Shown here: in pieces, positions 54,085 through 64,000 of the stretch
Layout: every line of letters starts with the position of its first letter
Numbering within the stretch: position 1 is the first letter of the stretch
NCBI RefSeq assembly: GCF_964204645.1
Contig: NC_134027.1
Span: forward strand, 20,634,485 to 20,698,484
Source: Tubulanus polymorphus
Taxonomy: Eukaryota > Nemertea > Palaeonemertea > Tubulaniformes > Tubulanidae
DNA length: 64,000 nucleotides
Direction of reading: 5' to 3'
Notes under the pieces: model-generated
What the model saw: only the letters and a program-made list of their open reading frames with translations
Told to the model about the DNA's origin: nothing
The model's database searches: none
Translations under genes and position numbers: made by a program

Positions 54085-54190
54085 GATTCACCTTGTCACA
54101 GTACGGTAGCTTCCAGACTTGTCCGCCACAGACATAAGAACCGATGTAACTTTGATAAGTTCGACTAATTCGCGTCTGAGTTGAATTCAT
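54071..54190 (-). CDS. Upstream ORF overlapping the GPCR start codon (copy 2)
   Basis: Same 39-codon uORF as in copy 1, ATG at 54190, ending out of frame past the receptor ATG at 54084. Its retention in both copies shows only that it predates the duplication. Confidence 0.4.
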   Translation of the reverse strand: MNSTQTRISRTYQSYIGSYVCGGQVWKLPYCDKVNHEFN

Positions 54191-55299
54191 GTCGAAGTTG
54201 TGGACTGAAGCTATCGATACAAGACTGTGAATCAAAATCCACTGTCAAAGTAAACTATGTCATATTCCTTGAGGCTCACAATTTATTGTTCACTTCAAAT
54301 GAAAACCAATTTCCTGAAATTCGACACAACAGACTCGGACTTTGTGAAAGTCAATTATTTTGTACAATATAAATGTAACTAGATTCAATATGAGTATTCG
54401 TCGTAACAGAATTCATTATAAATGGTAAAATATTAAGCAGTAAAACATCAGAACAGGTTAGAAAATGTTTGCGCAAATTCAATTTGGTCTAAGTGAGCTA
54501 GGAATGATATCACATCCATGGAGAAACACACTAGATAATTGAAAGAGTGTAACAAAGCAGTAGGTAGCTAGGGATTTGTGTAGTTGTGTGATCTGTCTGC
54601 TTTTGTGGCAAGCACACAGATCACAACGATCGTTGTCAAGTGAAGTAAATATTGAGGGAAAGGTAACGTGAGAGATTAGGGAATGGAATTATGAACAAAT
54701 TATAAACATAATATCGATACGATTGCAGTCTTTCTATCATCTCATACAAACTGCGCTTGCCGCAGGGATTGCGAATGCCCATGACGCTGATCAACTCCAC
54801 GACCCGGATGGATGCGGTCATTGTATTGTCATATGACATTACGTGAGCGTTTTAGTTGAGCAATGCGTAGTTAGATGAGTACGCAGATAGCTTTTGACTG
54901 GCGCAGACAAACCGTTTAATAAAGTCGTCGTGTAAAACTGTAGACCATCGAGTACGCGCTCATCAGAAGTGAAGCGTCTTAAAGAGTCCGGCGTTCAAAA
55001 AATGTCACAAGAAAGTCCCCGTCGAACCATTTCTCAGATAAATATCTAATTCCATAGCAAAGTTCCTATTTTCACCGGTGTTGAGAAATAGGAGGTTCGT
55101 CGGTAAAATCACACCGATTATTGATCAGTCTACTCATTTGGCGGGTACCAAGTAAGGAGAGTTACGAGAATAATGAAATGAAAACTAGATCGATAGTTTT
55201 TTTATTTTCTATTTCATTTTTAGGGCTTGTTCTGATAACGTTTGTGAATGTCCTTCGGGCAAAAGCTGCGAATGCGCCATCGTGATGTCTTACGTGAAA

Positions 55300-55302
<3 letters not shown>

Positions 55303-55387
<85 letters not shown>
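55303..55387. repeat. (TA)n microsatellite
   Basis: About 85 bp of TA dinucleotides in intergenic DNA between the second GPCR and BHMT. Confidence 0.97.
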
Positions 55388-55389
<2 letters not shown>

Positions 55390-55834
55390 CTTTAATTATA
55401 GTGTAGTTATCGATCAATTCAGTTTGAGATAGTTGCATTAATGAATTGATATGCTTTATGTTTTATACAGTTGTGAGTTAGAGTTAACTCTGGATTAAAG
55501 TTAGTTCATTTTCAACGAGTTAGAGTCAAATCTTAACTCACAACTGTGGAACTGGACCGAGGAATTTTACGTGGCATCAGTTATGTAATTCTTGTGTTCT
55601 CATTGGCATGTCAGGAATTAAATATTATGGCCCGAATCAGCCACTGTGGTGGAAAGAGTTCCCTTGGACGAAGGACCCTTATCTGATTGAGCAGGCGTAC
55701 AAGTATTTATACAAACTGGTATAATTTCCTCATAGATGAGACTTAACACGAATGATCCATGAAGCAAATAAATATTCAACGCTTTAAGACACAGGTCATA
55801 TATGTATTGATGTATTGACATAATGGGTTTGTTA

Positions 55835-57149
55835 TTATAAATGAATAAGTCCTCTTTCGGAGTTGTAAGCAGCGCTGTTGGGACGACCGGTATTCGGGAT
55901 AAGATTCATCCAATAGTTTCTACCGTGTCTGTAATGAATTAAAAAATGTATAAAGAGATACTTCCGCGAAATATGGATACTGGTAAAAAAACGTCTGGAT
56001 TATCTGGCTATCAGTTTACTTCTTGCGGTCATGTTCATATACACTCTGTGCATATCCAGCCGCGAATGGTAAATTGTGATCTTTTCCAGGAGGCCTGAAT
56101 CCTCGTTCCTCGGACAACTGTAAAAATATCATAACAAAATATTCATTAGATTGTGAGTTAAAGCGCGAACGGATGTGATTTGGATATCGAAATTCAATGC
56201 AACATCTTGTGTATAAACCTCTTCGGCCATTTCACGAATATGATAACTCTCGAATCCACAACACCCTCCGATGTATCTCACTCCAAGTTCATAAGCTTTA
56301 CGGGCATAATCTCTACATTCCCAACGAGTAAGAATGCGTGGCTCCATCGCTGGAAATGAAAACAAAACCAATTAATCATAATGATACCTATTTGGACATC
56401 GTCAATCTATATGTGATTTCAGCTCACCTAACAAGTACTCGGGTAGTTGAGAATATCCTTCAACTAGATACTCAGTTTCAGGAGATAGGAATCCGATTGG
56501 TTGCATCATCAAAAATGGAGATAAACCAGCTTCATTCAGTGCATCTTTCATCAATTTTATCGTTTTCAGTTGCGCGTTATAATCAAACTGGCAATTTAAA
56601 CCCAAAATATCAGCCCCTGGATGACGGAAAAAACACCATTTTACATTTTGCTAACTCTGGATGACATTGAAACATGTTTGAAAACATCGCATGTTATTCA
56701 GGGAGGTATTTTTCTAGAGTGAAGGCACGATTTTACACCTCGTTTAGCCATTCTGACTGCACATTCTCCTGCGCTGATTCCATTCATACATCCAACTAAA
56801 CCTATTCTCATCGTACACGCTATAGGTTTGTTGTATTTCTTCATGACATCAATCGCCCATTCCATCTCTTCGATTGAACCGAAAAACTGAATTTGAAATA
56901 GATTTAAAAACTAAAAGGTTCATTGAGGTTATAACAATTCGTTCTCATTGCAAATACCTCCGCTAAAAAGAAATCGACATCCTTCTTATTGTATACTTTG
57001 CATTGCTTTTCAAATTCTGCTTGGACTGCTGCCTTTCCTTTTCCAGCTGTGTAGGTCGATGTAGGCGACAAACCTCCGCAAACTAGTAGATTGTATGATG
57101 TGGCAACATCAAATGCAAGATCGCACGCTGCATGGTTTATCTCTGCTGC
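55835..57149 (-). CDS. BHMT: Betaine-homocysteine S-methyltransferase (BHMT), 5' end not found
   Basis: Six minus-strand exons join in frame: 57149-56958, 56886-56739, 56616-56428, 56349-56219, 56117-56020 and 55928-55835 (stop TAA). BHMT transfers a methyl group from betaine to homocysteine, forming methionine and dimethylglycine, using a Zn ion held by three Cys. All three ligands are present: GLNCQFD and the GGCC of [16 protein letters not shown]. Other family segments are [37 protein letters not shown] and the tail YWMNL...GRPN. The exons correspond to about residue 85 onward of vertebrate BHMT; the N-terminal part with the GDGG motif was not found up to 60.6 kb. A decayed family A repeat begins just upstream, so the 5' part is either beyond a long intron or lost. 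Confidence 0.9.
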
Positions 57150-57174
57150 CTGTAGTCGCATACAACAATCAAAT

Positions 57175-57520
57175 AGAGGTTCAGGGACACCAGGTCCACG
57201 TGGTGGTGAAAAGCTTAACAATCTGACAACAACAATTTTCAACTAATCACAATCGTAGAGCTTATATGAGCTACAATTGTGGTTACAAATGCATAGACCT
57301 AGCTACCAATACATACGGAAATACCATATAATTCCAATAATCAGCGCCTCCTAAGGAACATATGCCTTGAAACTCACTTTAATCATATGGCAATGTCATG
57401 AGCTACATTTCTGCAATATCGATCGTGGTTACAGAATTTGCCTAAGTAGCTATACATCATGATATATATGAAATAGCATCTTATTCCGCTATTCAATGTC
57501 CCGCTGTGAACAACATGTAC
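57175..57520 (-). mobile_element. Decayed fragment of hairpin-headed family A (copy 3)
   Basis: GGTTCAGGGACACCAGGTCCACG and CTTAACAATCTG, then CACAATC...GAGCTACA...TTGTGGTTACAAA and CCTTGAAACTCACTTTAATCAT, match the family A tail and monomers. Two monomer starts are about 152 bp apart (57342, 57494), but the CCCCCTGGTGACC block is mutated in both. It lies 25 bp upstream of the first recognised BHMT exon. Confidence 0.65.
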
Positions 57521-58630
57521 ACTTGGTTAGAATGTGCATATGTACCGATATCAATGGAAATGGGAGAACAACAGACTGGGTTAGCCTGAATTCCATCAAA
57601 AGATGAGTTCTGCGACAATGCTGATATTAGGAAAATAATAATTTGTACAGAAGCTGGAGTTCGTGGTTAGCGTTACTATTGCCTGGCATCCTGCGTTGAT
57701 GCATACGTCAGATATAAACAATGAATAGACGATTTGTAAATAAACGCATCTGGATGTGACCTATGTGCCCACGTAGGAATACCTGAATATAGCACGGCCA
57801 CGAGCTCCGACGAGTGCAAAAGTTATTTTTAGGTTGTTGTGACGTGTGTAGGTACGTTATCATTCCATATGTGGTGGGAGGAGTGTCGTGACAGATACAT
57901 ACGTCACAATCCGTGAATTCTGAGCCATGTGTGGTAAGGGCCTGCACACGTTACTAAAGAGTAAAATAATATAAAATGGGACATCGGGAAACATAGAAAA
58001 ACGAGACTGGAATGGGAACAGCCAGAGCGAAATATACCTCTGAGAATAAAAGCATACGTATTATACCAACTGGAGAAGATTCTTCTAACCTTCATTTTCT
58101 ATCACTGACAAGATCATATATCAAGACTTGTTAGCATCAGTTGATATTTTTCCTAAAAAAGCCTTTTGCATATCTTTGCACGAGGCTTGATAAGACTTAA
58201 GACGGCCGATCGATTGATCGAAAAATGTGGCTGATGGGAGAGAGCCCTTGCCAATGTATACCCATCAGAAATTTCAACAGAATGTACAAGCAGTTCATCT
58301 ACCTGTAGCTACAGCGCTATCGCGTACTGACACTGGCGTGCTTTACTGCTATTCCTTTGTGTGAACCTGGCGGTCTTGCCCCAGCCTCTAACGGTCCAGT
58401 GGACCCACTTATCAAATGGTACATGAGCACTGATGAGACTACGATGGCCACTAATGAGGTTAAAATTGTCTAACTGAGAAATGTGTGTCGATTGGTTATC
58501 TTCAGATAATCTTTCACAATATCTTCAGAGATATCTTCACAATATAGACATACATTAGTACAGATGAAGTATTGGAAGATGATGATTCAGAAGATGATGA
58601 TTTATTCGTAATGAAACAATTTCATAAAAA
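57521..58630. other. Intergenic or BHMT intron, no exon seen
   Basis: Searched for the missing BHMT N-terminal exons (GDGG, FTFYAS-like block) on the minus strand without success. No other gene is recognised. Confidence 0.45.
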
Positions 58631-58639
58631 TATTAATAA

Positions 58640-60093
58640 TTAATGGCCATAAGGTAATGGTTTTATTCCATCATCCAAAATATATCTTTTATCGTCGAAT
58701 GGATTTAAGCTAGTTTTTCCAACTTCATTAATGTACATCTCGTGATCTTCTGATCTTAAACAATTAATTTTATGTTTCATTACTATCGAGTTATATAAAC
58801 ACTTTATATAATCTTGAAATTCTATATGTTTATCAACCACAACAATGAGTTGCATAATTAAAATCAATTTCATCTTCTTTAGTCATAATTATTTTTTTTA
58901 ATTTTTATTTAATAATTGTGCAAAATCACTCTCTAATTCAATTATTTTATTACAAAATTCATTTACTACATCTTCACCTCTAAAAGAAATATAGTGCCTT
59001 TCATATAATTCAGGATAATTTGATTTTATATAAATTCCATAAGCAGCATCTCTTCGAGGAACTTTTTAAATTGTATTTATGATTGGTGGGACTTGAATTG
59101 TATCTTCATTTAATTCATTTCCTTAATTCATTTAATTAATTCATTTGTCCATTGATTTTAAAAATTGCTTTTTGTTATATATTTCTTTTCTATCTTGATC
59201 AGTTAATTCTTTGTTCAACGATTCAAAATCCCCATAAATTACAAGTGGCGCTATATTTTTAAATTTATGATTAGTAAATTTCAATTTATAATCTTTTTCT
59301 GTTGGCATTATTGATTTGCAAAAGTCTATTATCACATAATTCTTTATGTTTTAGTTATGCATTTTCAGTTCTAAATTTAGATAAACATTTTCTACATAGA
59401 TAAATTTTATTATGGTGATCACTTTCTGTTCTAAAGAATAAATCTATTTGTTTTAACCACATGAAATGTTCATTTTCATCTTTTTTTATAGTATAATAAA
59501 TCCATAACATTTTCATCATCATAATATTATGTTAAATATAAAGCTTCTAATGTACAATCTTTAATATTTTCACCTGTTGTCTCTGGTTATTGCATTAATT
59601 CGAATATATTTATTCTTAAATTATTAACTTTTTCTATTTTAGGTATCATCTTTATAGTTACTGGATATTGATCAATTTTATATAATGTTTCATATTTCCG
59701 ATAATCTGTTATTCTAAAACTATGCGTAATATCTTCTGTTGGGTGTAAACAACTAATAATTGACCATAGAAAACATTTATTATCTTCATTTTGAACATTT
59801 ATCACTGCTTTTGTTGTAAATGGTAATTCAATATAAGATGATGCTTTAATATCCTTTTCTGTTGTAAAGTTTGAATCATTTTTAAATATTTTATTACTTT
59901 TTGATGCTTTATTCCTTTTTGTATTATAAATATTTATATCTAAAAATATAATTTCATTCAATGTTAAACCAGAACCCTCAAAATATCTTTCTTCAATATG
60001 ACGTTTAAATTCATTAAATATTTTTTCTAACTTTTCTTTTATTTGTGTTTTTGAAATTATTTCTTCAGAATGTGTTTGAATATTATACTCCAT
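58640..60093 (-). pseudogene. Broken DNA polymerase type B of a Polinton/Maverick-like element
   Basis: Very AT-rich minus-strand stretch with three collinear pieces of a protein-primed-type DNA polymerase B. The N-terminal piece (60093-59587) has CFLWSIISCLHP and NLRINIFEL. An exonuclease-region piece (59335-59141) has FKNIAPLVIYGDFESLN. The C-terminal piece (58873-58640) ends FDDKRYILDDGIKPLPYGH. The polymerase palm between them is missing or too decayed to see, and stops and frameshifts separate the pieces, so it is dead. No capsid, integrase or terminal repeats were found in the window. The base composition differs sharply from the flanks, marking it as an insertion. Confidence 0.75.
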
Positions 60094-60643
60094 TTTTACT
60101 TCTGATTTTATAAAACTTTTCCAGAAATACTAATTTTTGGATATTCTACATCTGTTACAAGGTCCATTATTTTTTCCATTATTTTAATATATTTGCTATT
60201 GTTAGGAATAATTCCTGAAATTCTGCTTTATTGTATTCTGTATACTGTATTTGATATATTTCTATGGTTGTTATTTCATGGTTTCTGGTCATGGTAATTC
60301 TATAGCCTTAGAATTTGTATAGTTCAATAGATATATCAGATATTGAGATTTTTGGTCACTTGTTATATGGATTTAGACCTGTAAGGTTGTGTTGCTGTAT
60401 TTGAGTAAAGGGTGAAGATTTAAATTGAAGGTTTAGACAGCCAAATATTACGGTAAATTGCTAATATAAAGATATTCTCTTATGTCAATAATTATACAAA
60501 TTTATTTATGGTAATTTTCTATTTGTTTGTAGTTAATCGTGCATCCGTGTTTGTGACGTCTGAAAATAAATGTCCTAATGATTTTTTGCCACGGAACATG
60601 AATCTTACGTATCGGTTGATCTTCACATTTTATTAACGTAATA

Positions 60644-62332
60644 ATGGCTACAGCAGCAACTGGCCAACAAGATGTTAGGCCAAAAGAAACAAGAAATAGG
60701 TCGCTGACCGAAAAAGGTGTCGAATACCAGAAGGAGAATAAACTGAAAGATAGAAAAAGTCTCCTGAAGAAGCTGAACAACTTGTCTAGTACTCTTCTGT
60801 CAGTTATTGAGCACAGTGACTATGATGTTGTCCAGAATTCATACAAAGACTGGATCAAGACGTACGAGAATTTCTTGCAAGTTTCAGATGAGTACTGTCT
60901 TCTACTCAGTTCTAAAGAAAAAGAGAATTTGTCGGTCGAAAGTAACGAGATGAATACATACTTCAACCAAGTCAAAATGGCGGCTGAAAATACTTTGTCG
61001 GTACTCGCAAGATCGAAACGGTCTGCTGAATCCAGGAAGTCTGTTAGATCAAAAGCTAGTTCAGTACGCTCTGATTTGAGTAAGGGTAGCTCCATAATAT
61101 CTGCTCGTTTGAAAGAAGAACAGAGAAAAGCAGAGCTTAATGTCTTGCTGAATAGTATGAAGAAAAAACAGACTCTTGAGCTTGAGAAATTGCGGCTGAA
61201 ACAACAAGAAGAGTTTTTAGATTTGAATACGCAGCTGGAAGTTAGTGAAGCGAAGAGTAACGTGATTGAAACACTTTTAGATAGGGAATCGAATAAGTCA
61301 ATGATTGATGATAAATCGTTAATTCCTGAACCATTTCCTACATTTCTGAAAAATGAAATAGCTGAAAATGATGGTTCTTACAGACCTTTGAATCCACGTG
61401 CTACTACGTTCATGCCATCTGATGTCGGAAGCGTTGTTAATGCGGAACCAAGAGGTCTAGATTCGATTGTGAAGCATATCAAAAAGCCGTTTGTTGAAAT
61501 AAAAAAATTTGACGGAAATCCTCTTGAATACCGGCGTTTCATCCGTCAGTTCAATTCTAGAATTGCTGAGAATACGGACGACGACGATGAACGGCTAAAC
61601 TTTCTCGAACAATTCACAATTGGTGAGGCAAATAGAATTGTAACAGGTCTTAGCTATATTGGTTCAACACGAGGATATCAAGCTGTTCTTACAGAGTTTG
61701 AAGAACGATACGGTGACTCGGCGATCATTGCAAATGCTTTGTTAAAGAAAGCTATAAACTGGCCTATGATTAAGTCAGACAACAGTAAAGGCTTGGACGA
61801 ATTCTCGATTTTCTTGTTAGAAGTAGAGAATGCTGTGAAAGATATAGATGCATTGAAACTTCTTGAGTACCCTGACAATCTGAGGAAGTTGGTGGGTAAA
61901 TTACCATGGTCGCTTCAAGATAGATGGAGAACTATAGTACAGACAACGCGCTCTGCTGGTAATACTATAAATCTGAATACCTTAGTGAGTTTTGTACGGA
62001 AGGAGTCAAAAAAGGTGAACGACCCGATTTTTGGTAAAGATATGATGGCTGCTGCGTTAGATCAGAAGAAAGACAAAAAGTCTCTGCGAATATCACAGGG
62101 TAGCCGAAATACTGTTGCTGCACAGACGGGGAGCATTTCTCATACGAATCAACAAAACTCATTTAATCTTGCATTGAAGAAACCATGTATATACTGCGCT
62201 GGCGATCATGTATTAAATGATTGTAAAGACCTGTCTAATGTGGTCTTTGAAGAAAAAATATCTTTTCTTAAAGAAAAGGCCTCTGTTGGGGTTGTCTCCG
62301 ATCTGGACATCAGAAGAGAAATTGTAGATTGA
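60644..62332 (+). CDS. BEL/Pao Gag (DUF1759-type) with zinc knuckle
   Basis: Open frame of 562 codons from ATG 60644. The N-terminal half is highly charged and coiled coil; residues about 285-440 form the DUF1759 Gag core (FDGNPLEYRRFIRQF, RLNFLEQFTIGEA, LEYPDNLRKLVGKLPW). A zinc knuckle CIYCAGDHVLNDC is near the end (about 62186-62224). In BEL/Pao elements gag and pol are normally one frame; here gag ends at 62332 because of a one-base frame change in an A run at 62274-62277. Gag packages element RNA into particles. Confidence 0.85.
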   Translation: MATAATGQQDVRPKETRNRSLTEKGVEYQKENKLKDRKSLLKKLNNLSSTLLSVIEHSDYDVVQNSYKDWIKTYENFLQVSDEYCLLLSSKEKENLSVESNEMNTYFNQVKMAAENTLSVLARSKRSAESRKSVRSKASSVRSDLSKGSSIISARLKEEQRKAELNVLLNSMKKKQTLELEKLRLKQQEEFLDLNTQLEVSEAKSNVIETLLDRESNKSMIDDKSLIPEPFPTFLKNEIAENDGSYRPLNPRATTFMPSDVGSVVNAEPRGLDSIVKHIKKPFVEIKKFDGNPLEYRRFIRQFNSRIAENTDDDDERLNFLEQFTIGEANRIVTGLSYIGSTRGYQAVLTEFEERYGDSAIIANALLKKAINWPMIKSDNSKGLDEFSIFLLEVENAVKDIDALKLLEYPDNLRKLVGKLPWSLQDRWRTIVQTTRSAGNTINLNTLVSFVRKESKKVNDPIFGKDMMAAALDQKKDKKSLRISQGSRNTVAAQTGSISHTNQQNSFNLALKKPCIYCAGDHVLNDCKDLSNVVFEEKISFLKEKASVGVVSDLDIRREIVD

Positions 62333-64000
62333 AGATGAACTGTGATATATGTAAACGGTTGCATCCAAGTGTACTGCATGATGATTCTAGGTCACTTCCT
62401 GAAAACCCAGCAATTATGACACGAAGAGATCAGAATCAGAACACGATATCAGATGTAAAAGATGGAATTCCCTGTGGCGCCATAAATGATGGTGAAAAGA
62501 AGACAGATGGATTCTGTACTATGGCTATACTTCCAGTTAGAGTGAAAGTGAAGGGAAGAATTCCAGAAGTGATAACTTTCGCCTTCCTAGATCCTGGAAG
62601 TAGTATTTCTTTTTGTACTTCGTCGTTGTTGAAGCAGATCGGCGGTATTGGCAAGAAAGTGAGATTGAATCTCGACACTATGGCGAGGTCTACAATGCTT
62701 GATACTCAGATTGTTCATTGTTTAGAAGTCAGAGGTTTGGAAACTGAAGACGTAGTTTTCATGCCTGCTGTTTATACTACAGAGCAGATGCCAGTTTCAC
62801 CACTGCATGTGCCAACAGAAGATGACATCCGTAAATGGTCGCACATGAGTGATGTTAAATTGCCTAAGATAGATGCAGAAATTGGTCTGTTGATTGGCAA
62901 TAATATTGCGGATGCATACACACCGTTCGAGTTACGGACAGGCCCTGCTGGATCACCACATGCTTCCAGAACTAGACTAGGATGGGTCGCCTGGAATGTT
63001 ATTAGATCTGGTGATGAAGACGATGATATAGTTACCGACACTGTTGACAAAATCAGCTGTGCTGTGAGTTCTCTTGATCAATTGGTTCAGGAAGCTATAG
63101 ATTTTGACTTTCCTGAGCGAATTGCTGAAGATAAAAAACAATGGTCAGTTGAAGATCATAAATTTATGACGATGATGGAGTCCAATGTAAAAATAGAGAA
63201 TGGACAGTACCAATTACCAATGCCATGGCGTGACAAGAATTTGAGGTTTCCCAATAATATTCGGCATGCTGAGAAACGACTGTCAAATCTGAAAAATAAG
63301 CTGTTGAAAAATGACAAGTTTCGACATGACTATAATGTCTTTATGGACAATATATTGGCTAAAGGCTACGCGGAACAGGTTCCTAATGAAGATTTGCGTT
63401 TGGAAAATGGTCGTATATGGTATATACCTCATCACGGGGTATATCACCCCAAAAAACCTGAAAAAGTCCGTGTCGTTTTCGATTGTCCTGCACTTTATGG
63501 TGGAGTGTCTTTGAATTCTCAATTGTTACAAGGGCCAGATTTGACTAACACTTTGGTTGGTGTGTTGATACGTTTCAGACAAGAAAGAACCGCAATAATG
63601 GCAGATATAGAATCTATGTTTTATAGAGTAAGGGTTGCACCGGATGATAAAGACTGCTTGAGATTCTTATGGTGGCCGGATGGTGATTTGAACAAGAAAG
63701 CCATACCATTCCGTATGTTAGTTCACTTATTTGGGGCAATCTCATCCCCGAGTTGTTCTAACTGGGCTTTACGCCGGACAGCCACTGACAACGTTAGCAA
63801 GTATGAAGTAGAAGTTACCAATACAGTCTTGAAAAACTTCTATGTTGATGACTGTTTGAAGTCTCGTGTACAAGATGGTCAAAATCCAGAATTTGTGATG
63901 AAACTGATATCTCTGTGTAAAGAAGGGGGCTTTCGACTCACCAAGTTTGTAAGTAATGATCGTTCTGTAATTGAAAGTTTGCCAGAAGAAGAGCTTGCTA
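62272..64000 (+). CDS. BEL/Pao Pol: second zinc knuckle, aspartic protease and reverse transcriptase (partial)
   Basis: A frame open from 62272 (a TAA lies immediately upstream at 62269) to the window end, overlapping gag in another frame. It begins with a CCHC knuckle (CWGCLRSGH...C, about 62284-62325) and a CxxC...H segment. An aspartic protease core FLDPGSS follows near 62590, then the BEL/Pao linker (GLLIGNN, GPAGSPHASRTRLGWV). The reverse transcriptase has VRVVFDCPA, MADIESMFYRVRV and the catalytic YVDDC at about 63841-63855. RNase H and integrase lie beyond the window. The frame is otherwise uninterrupted, so damage is limited to the gag-pol junction. Confidence 0.85.

Larger units (their letters stand above)
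51705..54857. repeat. Segmental duplication, copy 2
   Basis: Direct copy of 46661-49839. The offset shrinks from 5044 to 5011 because of small deletions in this copy. The left boundary coincides with the end of a LINE relic; the right boundary is GTTTTAGTT. Confidence 0.92.
60230..64000 (+). mobile_element. BEL/Pao LTR retrotransposon, 5' part
   Basis: Gag at 60644-62332 and the first part of pol to the window end. The 5' LTR should lie in about 60230-60600, but its TG...CA limits and the primer-binding site could not be fixed. The element continues past 64000. It sits next to the Polinton-like relic, in an insertion-rich interval upstream of BHMT. Confidence 0.8.

Overview
This window is animal nuclear DNA: split genes with GT/AG introns, 7TM receptors, an HMG-box transcription factor, a betaine-homocysteine methyltransferase, and many dispersed repeats, SINEs, LINE relics and a BEL/Pao retrotransposon. 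The hairpin-ended repeats with internal ~130-166 bp arrays resemble the pearl/Helentron-associated elements known from molluscs, and the receptors look like spiralian expansions. A marine spiralian (mollusc, annelid or nemertean-like) is my inference; the species cannot be named from sequence alone. Exon structures below were traced by hand from reading frame, splice sites and family similarity.

Layout. 29-6293 (+): 3' half of a MATE/SLC47A exporter whose large intron holds a ~1 kb-armed inverted repeat ending a few bases from a splice acceptor. 6991-7968 (-): single-exon rhodopsin-type GPCR, with a relic of a paralogue's tail near 8775. 8.8-13.6 kb: repeats, including an inverted pair of promoter-like repeats, and a decayed coiled-coil gene. 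13948-24437 (+): complete HBP1 gene in 11 coding exons, with an unexpected N-terminal zinc-finger pair. 24.4-38.0 kb: intergenic DNA, mostly repeats (hairpin-headed element, minisatellites, MITE-like elements, a duplicated flank). 38094-40452 (+): class B-like receptor with a one-base frameshift. 41.3-43.5 kb: repeats, a truncated tRNA-Gly and a possible orphan exon. 44192-46389 (+): a CBM20 (starch/glycogen-binding) protein built from phase-1 exons with an internal exon-triplet duplication. 46661-49839 and 51705-54857: direct segmental duplication, each copy carrying an intact GPCR with an overlapping upstream ORF. 55835-57149 (-): BHMT without its N-terminal exons. 58.6-60.1 kb (-): broken protein-primed-type DNA polymerase B of a Polinton-like element. 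60644-64000 (+): BEL/Pao gag-pol running off the window.

The genes do not form one pathway. The most unusual signal is in the repeats: the ~154 bp monomers of a hairpin-headed element each carry a sequence matching the core of the bilaterian CTCF insulator motif, and a second unrelated hairpin-headed family carries a related core at ~131-149 bp spacing. This suggests mobile, arrayed insulator-like sites. It is inference from motif and spacing only.
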